A stretch of 13,121 nucleotides of DNA, taken from assembly GCF_019131995.1 (NCBI RefSeq), contig NZ_JAHONA010000041.1:1-13121 (forward strand). Reading direction: 5' to 3'. A program made the position numbers and the translations under genes. Below, in pieces: positions 1 to 5,969 of the stretch; position 1 is the stretch's first letter, and each line of letters opens with the position of its first letter. Source of the stretch: Collinsella aerofaciens (GTDB lineage Bacteria > Actinomycetota > Coriobacteriia > Coriobacteriales > Coriobacteriaceae). A model generated the notes under the pieces. That model made no database searches, was not told where the DNA came from, and worked only from the letters and a program-made list of their open reading frames with translations.

Positions 1-93
1 CATCCTCTGGACCGTGTCCCGCTCGTGCCTCGTGAGCCTTCCGTAGGCCCTCGGGGCCGCTTTCGCGGAACCCTTCTTCCTCTTTCCGGACAT
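1..93 (-). CDS. IS30-type transposase, N-terminal part (runs off left edge)
   Basis: Only the first 31 codons are inside the window, reading right to left from the ATG at 93. The peptide begins MSGKRKKGSAKAAPRAYGRL and continues TRHERDTVQRM. The basic tail followed by the RLTxxERDTVQRM helix resembles the N-terminal DNA-binding region of IS30-family DDE transposases, which normally continue with a helix-turn-helix and an integrase-core domain of some 300 more residues. A good ribosome binding site, GGAGGA, lies six to seven bases before the ATG and fixes the start. The reading frame is open to the window edge, so intactness cannot be judged. The upstream region contains a long palindrome (146-183) and a candidate terminal repeat (about 203-235). 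The family call comes from N-terminal similarity only and another HTH-bearing transposase family is possible. Confidence 0.6.
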   Translation of the reverse strand, partial: MSGKRKKGSAKAAPRAYGRLTRHERDTVQRM

Positions 94-145
94 GCCGTCC
101 TCCGATCTTCCGGGGCCGGCCGGTCCGGCCCTCAGGGTATCGGGT

Positions 146-183
146 TCCCACATTCATCCGCACATGTGCGGATGAATGTGGGA
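146..183. repeat. 38-bp perfect palindrome upstream of the transposase
   Basis: The arms 146-164 and 165-183 are perfect reverse complements with no spacer; the right arm starts TGTGCGGATGAATGTGGG. A related direct copy of the core, TGTTCGGATGAAGTT, follows at 186-200, so the motif TGTnCGGATGAA occurs three times in about 55 bp. The palindrome lies between the transposase start and the tRNA promoter, where it would fold into a hairpin in any transcript entering the element. It could protect the transposase from outside transcription, bind a protein, or be part of the IS end. There is no U-tract, so a simple terminator is unlikely. Confidence 0.85.
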
Positions 184-202
184 GGTGTTCGGATGAAGTT
201 GA

Positions 203-235
203 TAATCAAGGTAGTGCATTTAAAGTGAGAAAAGC
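203..235 (-). mobile_element. Candidate terminal region of the IS30-type element
   Basis: Read on the minus strand this stretch contains CTCACTTTAAATGCACTACC. It loosely resembles the TTTnAAnTGCAnnA pattern seen in terminal repeats of several IS30-family elements, and it lies about 110-140 bp outside the transposase start. The other end of the element is outside the window, so neither the repeat nor the exact boundary can be proven. The tRNA promoter at 247 sets an outer limit. Confidence 0.25.
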
Positions 236-246
236 CGTCAGAACAC

Positions 247-275
247 TTGCACGGATGTGCGATGTCCCGTATCAT
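247..275 (+). promoter_or_regulatory. Sigma-70 type promoter of tRNA-Thr
   Basis: The -35 box TTGCAC (247-252) and -10 box TATCAT (270-275) are separated by exactly 17 bases. Transcription would start near 282, about 33 bases before the mature tRNA 5' end. Each box differs from the consensus at one or two positions. Confidence 0.6.
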
Positions 276-314
276 AGACAGCCGTTGACGCCTCAGTTGC
301 GTCACCACATGGCC

Positions 315-390
315 GCCAGCGTAGCTCAGTTGGTAGAGCACCGCTCTCGTAAAGCGGGGGTCACCGGTTCGAGCCCGGTCGCTGGCTCCA
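315..390 (+). tRNA. tRNA-Thr (anticodon CGT)
   Basis: A complete cloverleaf of 76 bases. The acceptor stem GCCAGCG (315-321) pairs with CGCTGGC (380-386), followed by discriminator T and an encoded CCA (388-390). The D-arm contains AGCTCAGTTGGTAGAGC. The anticodon stem CCGCT/AGCGG encloses the loop CTCGTAA with anticodon CGT at 348-350, which reads the threonine codon ACG. The T-arm carries GGTTCGAGCCC. It is a single gene with its own promoter and terminator. No direct repeat of its 3' end was seen in the window, so there is no sign here of an element integrated into it. Confidence 0.97.
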
Positions 391-402
391 TTGCACAAGA
401 TA

Positions 403-424
403 GCCGCCTTCGGGCGGCTTTTTT
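403..424 (+). terminator. Intrinsic terminator of tRNA-Thr
   Basis: GCCGCC (403-408), a TTCG tetraloop and GGCGGC (413-418) are followed by six T residues. This is a strong rho-independent terminator 12 bases after the tRNA CCA end. Confidence 0.92.
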
Positions 425-430
425 GTTGCC

Positions 431-819
431 GATTCGCCCACTCGGTGGACTTCGGATTTAATGCTTAGGGGGCGGGGATTTACCAAAGTGAAATTTTAAT
501 GAAAAGAAACCCAGCTGCAACAATTGCCATGGTGAGGGCTCGAATTGGCCATATAGATTTAAAATAGCCACGATACCTTCTCTTTTGCTGGAACGATATA
601 TCTATACAAGGTTGTGAGCGGAAAACAAAAATACGTCGATTGCTATCCGACAAACGGGTCTGGAATTGCATTCACCGGCATTTCGGGGCAGATTGATACA
701 CATGTACGAAAGGGAACCTATGTGGTGCGTTGGGTTGGAGCTGCTGCAGGCCCGATATGGATTGCGGTCTTGCGCCCCGATGTCCAAATAGATTTCTCTC
801 TCTAGACGGGAAGTTGCTC
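431..819. other. Low-GC stretch without a convincing gene
   Basis: This stretch has visibly lower GC than the sugar genes. It holds only short ORFs with poor starts: a 63-codon plus-strand frame from a GTG at 614 to 805, a 63-codon minus-strand frame from 671 to 480 ending in a hydrophobic segment, and a 22-codon ATG frame beginning near 499. None has a good ribosome binding site or a recognisable product. It may be decayed mobile or phage-derived DNA between the IS element plus tRNA and the next gene. That is inference from composition and position only. Confidence 0.4.
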
Positions 820-1185
820 ATGGACGCCATATATGACGGAGATGACTGGGTCGATCATTATACTTGGCGCCTGGTCGGCTCGGATGACAATGGGAATGTG
901 GTGTTTGATGGACTATGTTCAAAGCATCTCCATCCTTTTGTCTCGTCGTTAATTGAGAGTTCCGCTCGTGTTGCCCCCTACAGCTCGGCATCGCTTCATG
1001 ATACGGACGTTTTGAAGACCATAAGGGAATCAATTGACGAGGGCACGATGAGCGGCCCGCTGTTCTCTCGACTTGTGGGGCTAGATGAGATTGGCTCGAA
1101 ACGACTGCTTGCGGGCGAAAAGGTGGAACTCACTTATCGGTCGATGATTTCAATCCTGCGGCTAGCCGATGTTCTTCGCAAATAA
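820..1185 (+). CDS. Hypothetical protein, 121 aa
   Basis: I do not recognise this protein. The frame is also open upstream to 730, but I chose the ATG at 820 because a GGGAAG ribosome binding site lies about six bases before it and the residues encoded upstream are Cys/Pro-rich and look non-coding. The product begins MDAIYDGDDWVDHY. It is acidic in its first half, and its last 40 residues (LVGLDEIGSKRLLAGEKVEL onward) have the amphipathic pattern of a degenerate XRE-type helix-turn-helix. There is no signal peptide or membrane segment. It stands alone on the plus strand, converging on the yhcH-type gene with hairpins between them. Lower GC than the sugar genes suggests acquired DNA. A small regulator or antitoxin-like protein is possible but not shown. 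Confidence 0.45.
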   Translation: MDAIYDGDDWVDHYTWRLVGSDDNGNVVFDGLCSKHLHPFVSSLIESSARVAPYSSASLHDTDVLKTIRESIDEGTMSGPLFSRLVGLDEIGSKRLLAGEKVELTYRSMISILRLADVLRK

Positions 1186-1196
1186 ACAGCTTCCCT

Positions 1197-1256
1197 ATTC
1201 AAAAACAGAAAACCCCGCCAAACGTGATTCCCCTAGGGAAACACGTTTGGCGGGGT
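1197..1256 (-). terminator. Long-stem terminator at the end of the yhcH-side operon
   Basis: ACCCCGCCAAACGTG (1212-1226) pairs perfectly with CACGTTTGGCGGGGT (1242-1256). The apical loop pairs further as TTCCC/GGGAA around CTA, with one A-A mismatch between the two stems. On the minus strand the stem is followed by TTTTCTGTTTTTGAA, a good U-tract, so it should end transcripts from the yhcH-type gene. On the plus strand it is followed by CCTAGCG and would be a weaker terminator for the 820-1185 gene. Confidence 0.8.
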
Positions 1257-1286
1257 CCTAGCGTGATATCCCTAGGGGAATCACGC
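1223..1286. repeat. Nested inverted repeats able to form alternative hairpins
   Basis: CGTGATTCCCCTAGGG (1223-1238) is the exact reverse complement of CCCTAGGGGAATCACG (1270-1285). The right copy also folds on itself as GCGTGAT (1261-1267) with ATCACGC (1280-1286). The left copy is part of the long terminator stem. The same sequence can therefore form either two adjacent hairpins or one hairpin bridging both. The repeat lies wholly between two convergent stop codons. Confidence 0.85.
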
Positions 1287-1317
1287 CATCAGACGAACAG
1301 CTCAGCCGAGCAGCGCG

Positions 1318-1791
1318 TTACTCTTCCCAGTAAGCATCTGCAAGCAGCTTAAAGCAGATCTTCTTGACCGGCTGTGCGCCATCGCCCGGGAACTCGAGCG
1401 TGGGCATGTGAGGCTCGCCGGCAACGAACAGCGCAAACTTTTCGTCGGCCAGATCACCGGAAATCGACGCGTCAGAATCGACCAGATCGTAGTCATCCTT
1501 CTCGTCAAACTCCTGAACCAGCGTCAGGCTGCCCGTAGCGACCTTAAAGGCCTCGCGACCCTCGACATCGATCTGCAGGTCGTGATAGCGCTGATGTGTC
1601 TCATAGTGAGCCTCGGCCTCGGGACGCGTCGTGGGAGCCATGACGTTCGCATAGACCTTGTCGCCCAGAATCGGATGGCTGCCGACCTCGAGCTCCGCCG
1701 GGTCGTTCTCCTCGAGCCAGTCGATCAGCACGTCGAGGCCCTTGAGCATTCCGCGGTACTCCTCGATATCGCCCAGTGCACCGTAAATCAT
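1318..1791 (-). CDS. YhcH/YjgK/YiaL family protein (EbgC/NanQ-like)
   Basis: The 157-residue product has the normal length for the DUF386 (YhcH/YjgK/YiaL) cupin-like family. This family includes E. coli NanQ (YhcH), a sialic-acid anomerase, and EbgC, the small subunit of evolved beta-galactosidase. Visible family marks are the N-terminal MIYGALGDIEEYRG, the HPILGDKVYANV strand at about residues 39-50, and the ETHQRYHDLQIDVEG segment, which corresponds to the usual EAHxxxxDIQ metal-site region. The start ATG at 1791 follows a GAGAGGGG site six bases upstream. It is the last gene of the minus-strand locus, downstream of the lacC-type gene and a nagA relic. Its likely role is anomer or ring-form conversion of an imported or intermediate sugar. 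The exact substrate cannot be read from the sequence. Confidence 0.85.
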   Translation of the reverse strand: MIYGALGDIEEYRGMLKGLDVLIDWLEENDPAELEVGSHPILGDKVYANVMAPTTRPEAEAHYETHQRYHDLQIDVEGREAFKVATGSLTLVQEFDEKDDYDLVDSDASISGDLADEKFALFVAGEPHMPTLEFPGDGAQPVKKICFKLLADAYWEE

Positions 1792-1823
1792 CTAAATCCC
1801 CTCTCGGATCGCTTCTTTGGCGG

Positions 1824-1954
1824 CTACTCGGCAAACGCGTTACCAACGCTGTTGCCGCCCGCATACGTCTCGACCAGGGTAAGGTCGGGATTGAACACGA
1901 CAAAATCGGCGTCGCGCCCCGGCATAATGCTACCGCACTTGTCGTCGACATGAG
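1824..1954 (-). pseudogene. Relic of a second nagA-type deacetylase (C-terminal 43 codons)
   Basis: Read on the minus strand, this stretch encodes 43 residues from AHVDDKCGSIMPGRDADFVV through GGNSVGNAFAE to a TAG stop. It matches the last 43 residues of the complete NagA-type protein at 4682-5851 at 35 of 43 positions by my hand alignment. The homology stops abruptly near 1954, only about 35 bases downstream of the lacC-type stop codon. No catalytic residues and no plausible start with a ribosome binding site remain, so this is a gene tail rather than a functional small gene. It most simply marks an ancestral second nagA copy between the lacC and yhcH genes that was lost by deletion, or a partial duplication of the current nagA. 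Confidence 0.8.
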
Positions 1955-1988
1955 CTAGCAAGCAATGCCGGGGCCGACGCCCAAGCTT

Positions 1989-2924
1989 TTACAGCTCGGT
2001 CACGACAACGCCGTTGTAGACCTCGTCCCAACGGTCCATGACCAGATGGCCGGTCATGGGATCCATGGCATTGAGCTTGCCGCAGGTGTTGGCGGTACGC
2101 AGCACCGTCTCGTCGTCCGCGCCAGCAGCAATGGCATGCGCGAAGCCAGCGATAGTGGAGTCACCAGAGCCCGTGGCGTTAACGGCTGGGATATCGGGCG
2201 TCTTTGCGCGGAACGCACGACCATTGTGGAAGCCCACGGAACCGGCGGCACCCATGGACACGACGACCCAGGGGATATCGGAGAAGCGGGCGTCAGAGGC
2301 GAGTGCGGCGCGGAGCTCGTCCACATCGTCGGTGGTAAAGCTCGTACCCAGAAGGCCGTTGATCTCGGTCAGGTTGGGCTTGACCAGCTCGGGCTTAATT
2401 TCGGACTTAAGGGCGGCCTCGAGCGAAGCACCCGAGGTATCGAGCAGCACCTTGGCTCCGGCGTTCTCTGCAATGCCCGTGATCTTGGCATAGTAGTCTG
2501 CCTCGACACCGCGGGGCAGCGAACCCGAAATGGTGACGACGTCGGCCTTGCCCGCAAGCTCGGTAAACTTGGCGGTAAAGGCATCGAGCTCCTCGGGGGC
2601 AATTGTCGGGCCACTCTCGAGCAGCTCAGTCTGGTTGCCGGCGTGGAGGATGTTGAGGCAAATGCGAGTCTCGCCCTTGATGGGCACAAAGTCGTTGTTA
2701 ATACCGTTGGCGTCCATGAGCTCAGCCATGTAGGCGCCCATGTGGCCGCCGAGCAGACCGGTTGCCACAACGTCGTCGCCCAGCTGACCCAGCACACGGG
2801 CCACGTTGAGGCCCTTGCCGCCGGCGGTCTTTTCGGGCGTCACGCGGTTGACGTCGTCGATAACGAGCTCGTCGAGCTGATAGCGCGTATCGACAGACGG
2901 GTTCATCGTAACGGTGAGGATCAT
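1989..2924 (-). CDS. lacC: Tagatose-6-phosphate kinase / 1-phosphofructokinase family (LacC-type)
   Basis: This 311-residue PfkB-family kinase has the usual length for LacC and FruK. It begins MILTVTMNPSVD, the classic LacC/FruK start. It has the first PfkB signature GGKGLNVARVL at residues 35-45 and the second at NATGSGDS (249-256), where Asp255 is the predicted catalytic base. The reaction would be ATP-dependent phosphorylation of tagatose-6-phosphate to tagatose-1,6-bisphosphate, in the cytoplasm. Neighbouring agaS and nagA genes favour this substrate over fructose-1-phosphate, though the fold allows either. The ATG at 2924 has AGGAG eight bases upstream. It lies 59 bases after the lacX-type stop, so the two are probably co-transcribed. 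No tagatose-bisphosphate aldolase lies in the window. Confidence 0.85.
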   Translation of the reverse strand: MILTVTMNPSVDTRYQLDELVIDDVNRVTPEKTAGGKGLNVARVLGQLGDDVVATGLLGGHMGAYMAELMDANGINNDFVPIKGETRICLNILHAGNQTELLESGPTIAPEELDAFTAKFTELAGKADVVTISGSLPRGVEADYYAKITGIAENAGAKVLLDTSGASLEAALKSEIKPELVKPNLTEINGLLGTSFTTDDVDELRAALASDARFSDIPWVVVSMGAAGSVGFHNGRAFRAKTPDIPAVNATGSGDSTIAGFAHAIAAGADDETVLRTANTCGKLNAMDPMTGHLVMDRWDEVYNGVVVTEL

Positions 2925-2983
2925 TTTTAGCTCCTTATCTCGCAGGCTCCTTGTGCCTCGCGATACGAGTCGACAAAACGGAA

Positions 2984-3865
2984 TTACAGGATCTCAATCG
3001 TGAACGAGCGAACGACGGTCTCCTTGGGCTTGGCGACAAGGCAGCCGCGCTTATGCTCAAGCACGTCGTCCTCATCGGAGCAGGTCGAGAGACCGCCCCA
3101 AGGCTCAACCGCCACAAAATCGCCCTCGGGCTTGCTCCACACAATGAGATATGGGAAGCCCTCAAAGCTCAGGCGGACGCCCTTGTCCTCGCCCTTTTTG
3201 GAAAGCGTGACCTGACGGCTCTCGAGCACGTCAAAGATGGTCTCCGCAAAATCGAAGAGCTCGTGCGACAGGGGCAGCGTCTTTCCCACCATGGGGTTCT
3301 TGGAGCGGTTTGCCACGTCAATCAATCCAGTCGAGGGAACGGCGGTGCAGAGCTCCGCAGCCTCGTCTTTCTCAAAGCGCAACTCGTAGTCCGTATAGGC
3401 CTCGCCCTCATCGAGCGGACACCTAAAGCCGGGATGACCGCCGATAAAGAACGGCATGTCCTCGGTTCCCTCGTTGGTCACCTCATAGGAGACGCGAACG
3501 GCATCTCCCTCAAGCGTATAACGGGCGACAAGCTTAAACGGATACGGATAATCGCTCAGCAGCGCGGCGTTATCCTCCGAAGCCAGGCACATCGCCAGCT
3601 CGTTCTCGCTCTGGCTCAGCAGCTTCCACTCCTGTTTGCGCGCAAACCCATGGCGAGCGAGCTTTACATGATGCCCGGCAAACGTCATGGCGTTGTTATC
3701 GCGCAAGCCTCCGCAAATCGGGAAGCAAATCGGTGCCTGGCCAGACCACACGGCGGGATCGCCCTGCCACAGATACTCGCGACCTCCGGCCTCAATCGAG
3801 GTAAACGAACCACCAGCCGTGGACACCGTAATAGAAATCGAATCGTTGGAGAGAGCGTATTCCAT
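2984..3865 (-). CDS. lacX: Aldose 1-epimerase family protein (LacX-like)
   Basis: This 293-residue galactose-mutarotase-like protein belongs to the LacX branch. The first catalytic-type histidine is in RHGF (His72) and the second in IGGHPGFRCPL (His144). The general-base glutamate is in VAVEPWGG (Glu254). An earlier ATG exists at 3901, but the ATG at 3865 is chosen because AAGGA lies seven bases upstream and the product then begins MEYALSNDSISITV, normal for the family. The enzyme interconverts alpha and beta anomers of an aldose or aldose phosphate in the cytoplasm. LacX sits beside tagatose-pathway genes in lactococcal lac operons, which fits its neighbour lacC here. It is divergent from the flavodoxin-like gene, with 156 bp between the starts. 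Confidence 0.8.
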   Translation of the reverse strand: MEYALSNDSISITVSTAGGSFTSIEAGGREYLWQGDPAVWSGQAPICFPICGGLRDNNAMTFAGHHVKLARHGFARKQEWKLLSQSENELAMCLASEDNAALLSDYPYPFKLVARYTLEGDAVRVSYEVTNEGTEDMPFFIGGHPGFRCPLDEGEAYTDYELRFEKDEAAELCTAVPSTGLIDVANRSKNPMVGKTLPLSHELFDFAETIFDVLESRQVTLSKKGEDKGVRLSFEGFPYLIVWSKPEGDFVAVEPWGGLSTCSDEDDVLEHKRGCLVAKPKETVVRSFTIEIL

Positions 3866-3955
3866 TGCCCATCCTTTCGAACAACTGCTTTTTGCTCGCA
3901 AGCACCCGTCTCGGCCCTAACCAAAGGGCAAACCCGCGCGTTCATCGATGCGTCC

Positions 3956-3982
3956 GGTATCCCACCCATGTAACGGGGTACC
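3956..3982. repeat. Imperfect inverted repeat in the lacX/flavodoxin divergent region
   Basis: GGTATCCC (3956-3963) and GGGGTACC (3975-3982) pair at seven of eight positions across an 11-base gap. They sit between two divergent starts. The repeat could be an operator, but no clear -10/-35 pair was found on either strand to anchor it. Confidence 0.4.
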
Positions 3983-4021
3983 ATACAGACATTGATGCAA
4001 TTACAGCTGAAAGGCCTTCTT

Positions 4022-4606
4022 ATGCGAACCATCATCCTCTACGCCTCGCGCCATCACGGCAATACGAAAAAGCTCGTGGACGCCATCGTCGAGGCACACC
4101 CCGAGATTGATACCCTCGATGTGAAGACGCTCGGTAAAAACGAGTATCCCAACCTGCACGAATATCATCTGATCGGTGTCGCCACGGGCATCTATTACTC
4201 CGAGATCGACAAGGACATGGCACGCGTGCTCACGAACGTGCTGCAGCCGCAGGACAAGGTGTTTGGCCTTATGACCTACGGTGGCAAAAACAAGTGGTAC
4301 GGCAAGGATATCGATGGCATTTGCCGCATGAGGCAGGCTATCTTTATGGGCGTCTATGGCTGCCCAGGCTTTGATACGTGGGGACCGTTCAAACTCGCCG
4401 GCGGTGTCCAAAAGGGACACCCGACCGCTGAGGAAATTAAGGGCGCCGTCGACTTCTTCGACAAGATCGAAGACGAATATGGCGATATCATCGTCGAAGA
4501 GTACGCCAAGCGCGAGAAGCGTCTAGCATACGAGAAGGAGCATCCTGCAGGAGGCCTGGTGGCCGGCGTCAAGCGCACGGCAAAGAAGATCGCTAACAAG
4601 CTGTAA
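4022..4606 (+). CDS. Flavodoxin family protein
   Basis: The 194-residue product begins MRTIILYASRHHGNTKKLVD. The first strand followed by the ASRHHGNT loop at residues 8-15 is the FMN-phosphate-binding signature of flavodoxins. Further flavodoxin-type features are IGVATGIYY (51-59) and LMTYGGKN (83-90) at the expected loop positions. A lysine/glutamate-rich C-terminal tail from about residue 155 extends beyond the minimal domain. An upstream in-frame ATG exists at 3992, but the ATG at 4022 is preferred because GAAAGG lies seven bases before it and the peptide starts directly with the first beta strand. It would carry electrons or act as a quinone- or protein-linked FMN redox protein in the cytoplasm. 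It is the only plus-strand gene inside the sugar locus and has its own terminator, so it may be functionally unrelated. Confidence 0.85.
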   Translation: MRTIILYASRHHGNTKKLVDAIVEAHPEIDTLDVKTLGKNEYPNLHEYHLIGVATGIYYSEIDKDMARVLTNVLQPQDKVFGLMTYGGKNKWYGKDIDGICRMRQAIFMGVYGCPGFDTWGPFKLAGGVQKGHPTAEEIKGAVDFFDKIEDEYGDIIVEEYAKREKRLAYEKEHPAGGLVAGVKRTAKKIANKL

Positions 4607-4637
4607 CTGTGAAGGTGCTTTTGAGCGTTTAACCCAT

Positions 4638-4677
4638 ACGGCGGGTCCGAGCAGATTCGGGCCCGCCGTCTTTTTCT
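4638..4677 (+). terminator. Intrinsic terminator after the flavodoxin gene
   Basis: ACGGCGGGTCCGA (4638-4650) pairs with TCGGGCCCGCCGT (4657-4669), with a single G-T wobble and a six-base loop, followed by CTTTTTCT. It ends transcripts from the plus-strand flavodoxin gene just before the convergent nagA stop. The minus side has no T-run, so it is weak for nagA. Confidence 0.9.
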
Positions 4678-4681
4678 ATCG

Positions 4682-5851
4682 TTACTCGGTAAAGGCGTTG
4701 CCGACGCTCTGGCCGCCAACATACGTCTCGACGAGGGTAAGCTCATGGTCGAACACGACAAAGTCGGCGTCGCGACCCGGCATGATGCTGCCGCACTTAT
4801 CCTCGATGTGCGCGGAGCGTGCCGGCACCTCGGTTGCCATGCGAATGGCGATATCGGCGCTGGCGATGCCCCAGTCAACGATGTTCTTGACGCCCTGGGC
4901 AAGCGTGAGCACCGAGCCGGCAATGCTCTTGCCGTCGGCGAGCCAGCACAGGTTGTCCTTCATGATGACGTCCATGCCACCACTGGTGTAGCTGCCCTCG
5001 GGCATGCCGCCGCAGCCCAGGCAGTCAGTGATGAGCACCGTGTGTTGCCAGCCCTTTGCCTGCAGCAGCGCCTTGATGGCGGCAGGGTTAACGTGCTTGC
5101 CGTCACAGATGATCTCGGCGTAGGTCTCGGGCGTGGACATGGCAGCGCCCACGACACCGGGCTCACGGTGATGCAGCCCGCGCTGACCGTTATAGGTATG
5201 CGTAAAGCAGCTGGCACCGGCGTTGATGGCGGCGATGCACTCATCGTAGGTGGCGTCGGAGTGACCGATGCTGGTCACCACACCCTTGGCGTTCAGAGCA
5301 GCCGCATAAGCAGCGGCACCGTCGCGCTCGGCCGCCATGGCGCTCTTAACGATGCGACCGCCCGCAGCCTCCTGCCACTGATCGAAGACCTCCTCGGAGG
5401 GATCGATAAGATAAGCGGGGTTCTGCGCGCCCACGTGCTTCATGGTAAAGAAGGGGCCCTCCAGATAGATGCCCTGAATGCGAGCACCGCAGAAGTCAGG
5501 GCCGCGACCCTCGTCCGCCTGGGCGATGGCGGCGCAGGCATCCTTGATCTGCTCGACGCCATCGGTGAACGTCGTGGGCAGCCAGCTGGTGGTACCGCGA
5601 CGGGCGAGCTCGGTCGAGCTGATATCAATGCCCTCGGGATCGTTATCGGTAGTCGAGTGGTTATAGAAGCCATGGATGTGAGTATCGACCATACCCGGTG
5701 CGATCCACGATCCCGTGTAGTCCTTAATCTCGCAAGAGGGCTCGTCGGCCTGCCAGGCGCCAAAAACGCCATCCTCGACCATAAGATAGCCGCCCAGTTG
5801 CGGGCCTGCCGGCAAGAAGAACTTGTCAGCCTTAATTGCGTACGTGCTCAT
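4682..5851 (-). CDS. nagA: N-acetylglucosamine/galactosamine-6-phosphate deacetylase (NagA/AgaA type)
   Basis: This 389-residue amidohydrolase has the normal NagA length. Metal and catalytic positions are visible: DTHIHG (His58, His60), LEGPF (Glu131), GHSDA (His197), THTYNGQ (His218), LHHREPG (His227/228) and ITD (Asp276, the catalytic acid/base). The reaction removes acetate from GlcNAc-6-P or GalNAc-6-P to give the amino-sugar phosphate, in the cytoplasm. The segment after His218 reads NGQRG rather than the usual NAM, and the segment after Asp276 reads CLGCGGMPEG, which may reflect GalNAc-6-P preference. A GTG six bases upstream overlaps the AAGGAG site, so the ATG at 5851, five bases after GGAG, is the start. 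It follows agaS beyond a terminator, and a relic of a close paralogue lies at 1824-1954. Confidence 0.9.
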   Translation of the reverse strand: MSTYAIKADKFFLPAGPQLGGYLMVEDGVFGAWQADEPSCEIKDYTGSWIAPGMVDTHIHGFYNHSTTDNDPEGIDISSTELARRGTTSWLPTTFTDGVEQIKDACAAIAQADEGRGPDFCGARIQGIYLEGPFFTMKHVGAQNPAYLIDPSEEVFDQWQEAAGGRIVKSAMAAERDGAAAYAAALNAKGVVTSIGHSDATYDECIAAINAGASCFTHTYNGQRGLHHREPGVVGAAMSTPETYAEIICDGKHVNPAAIKALLQAKGWQHTVLITDCLGCGGMPEGSYTSGGMDVIMKDNLCWLADGKSIAGSVLTLAQGVKNIVDWGIASADIAIRMATEVPARSAHIEDKCGSIMPGRDADFVVFDHELTLVETYVGGQSVGNAFTE

Positions 5852-5907
5852 ATGCACTCCTTGCTTCTAAAGCAGTTGACTGTGGTAATGCTTATACCCG
5901 GTCCATG

Positions 5908-5951
5908 TAAAAACAAAAAGCGCCCGCCCGCCGTTATGAGCGGACGGGCGC
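5908..5951 (-). terminator. Intrinsic terminator between agaS and nagA
   Basis: GCGCCCGCCCGC (5920-5931) pairs with GCGGACGGGCGC (5940-5951) with one G-U wobble in the minus-strand RNA. It is followed on the minus strand by TTTTTGTTTTT. It ends agaS transcripts about 20 bases after the stop codon. The nagA gene then needs its own promoter or partial readthrough. The leader 5852-5907 holds a TATAAG-like -10 but no good -35. Confidence 0.88.
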
Positions 5952-5969
5952 CCTTACAGGGGGACGCGA

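Noticed and set aside
315..390. tRNA-Thr 3' end as the attachment site of an integrated element
   Set aside because: No second copy of the tRNA 3' end and no integrase gene were found in the window.
480..671. Minus-strand small protein with a hydrophobic C-terminus
   Set aside because: The ATG has no good ribosome binding site, the hydrophobic stretch is short and terminal, and there is no neighbour to support it.
614..805. 63-codon plus-strand frame starting with GTG
   Set aside because: It has no properly spaced ribosome binding site and no recognisable family, and it lies in low-GC DNA. It may be a decayed fragment, but a gene call is not supported.
1965..2930. 321-codon open frame on the plus strand
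   Set aside because: It mirrors lacC on the opposite strand. Its His/Gly/Val-rich translation has no motif.
2925..2983. Hairpin between lacX and lacC
   Set aside because: CTCGCAGGC and GCCTCGCGAG pair only with a bulge and have no T-run, too weak to call a terminator or switch.
2951..3973. 340-codon open frame on the plus strand
   Set aside because: It is antisense to the lacX-type gene, which carries clear epimerase motifs.
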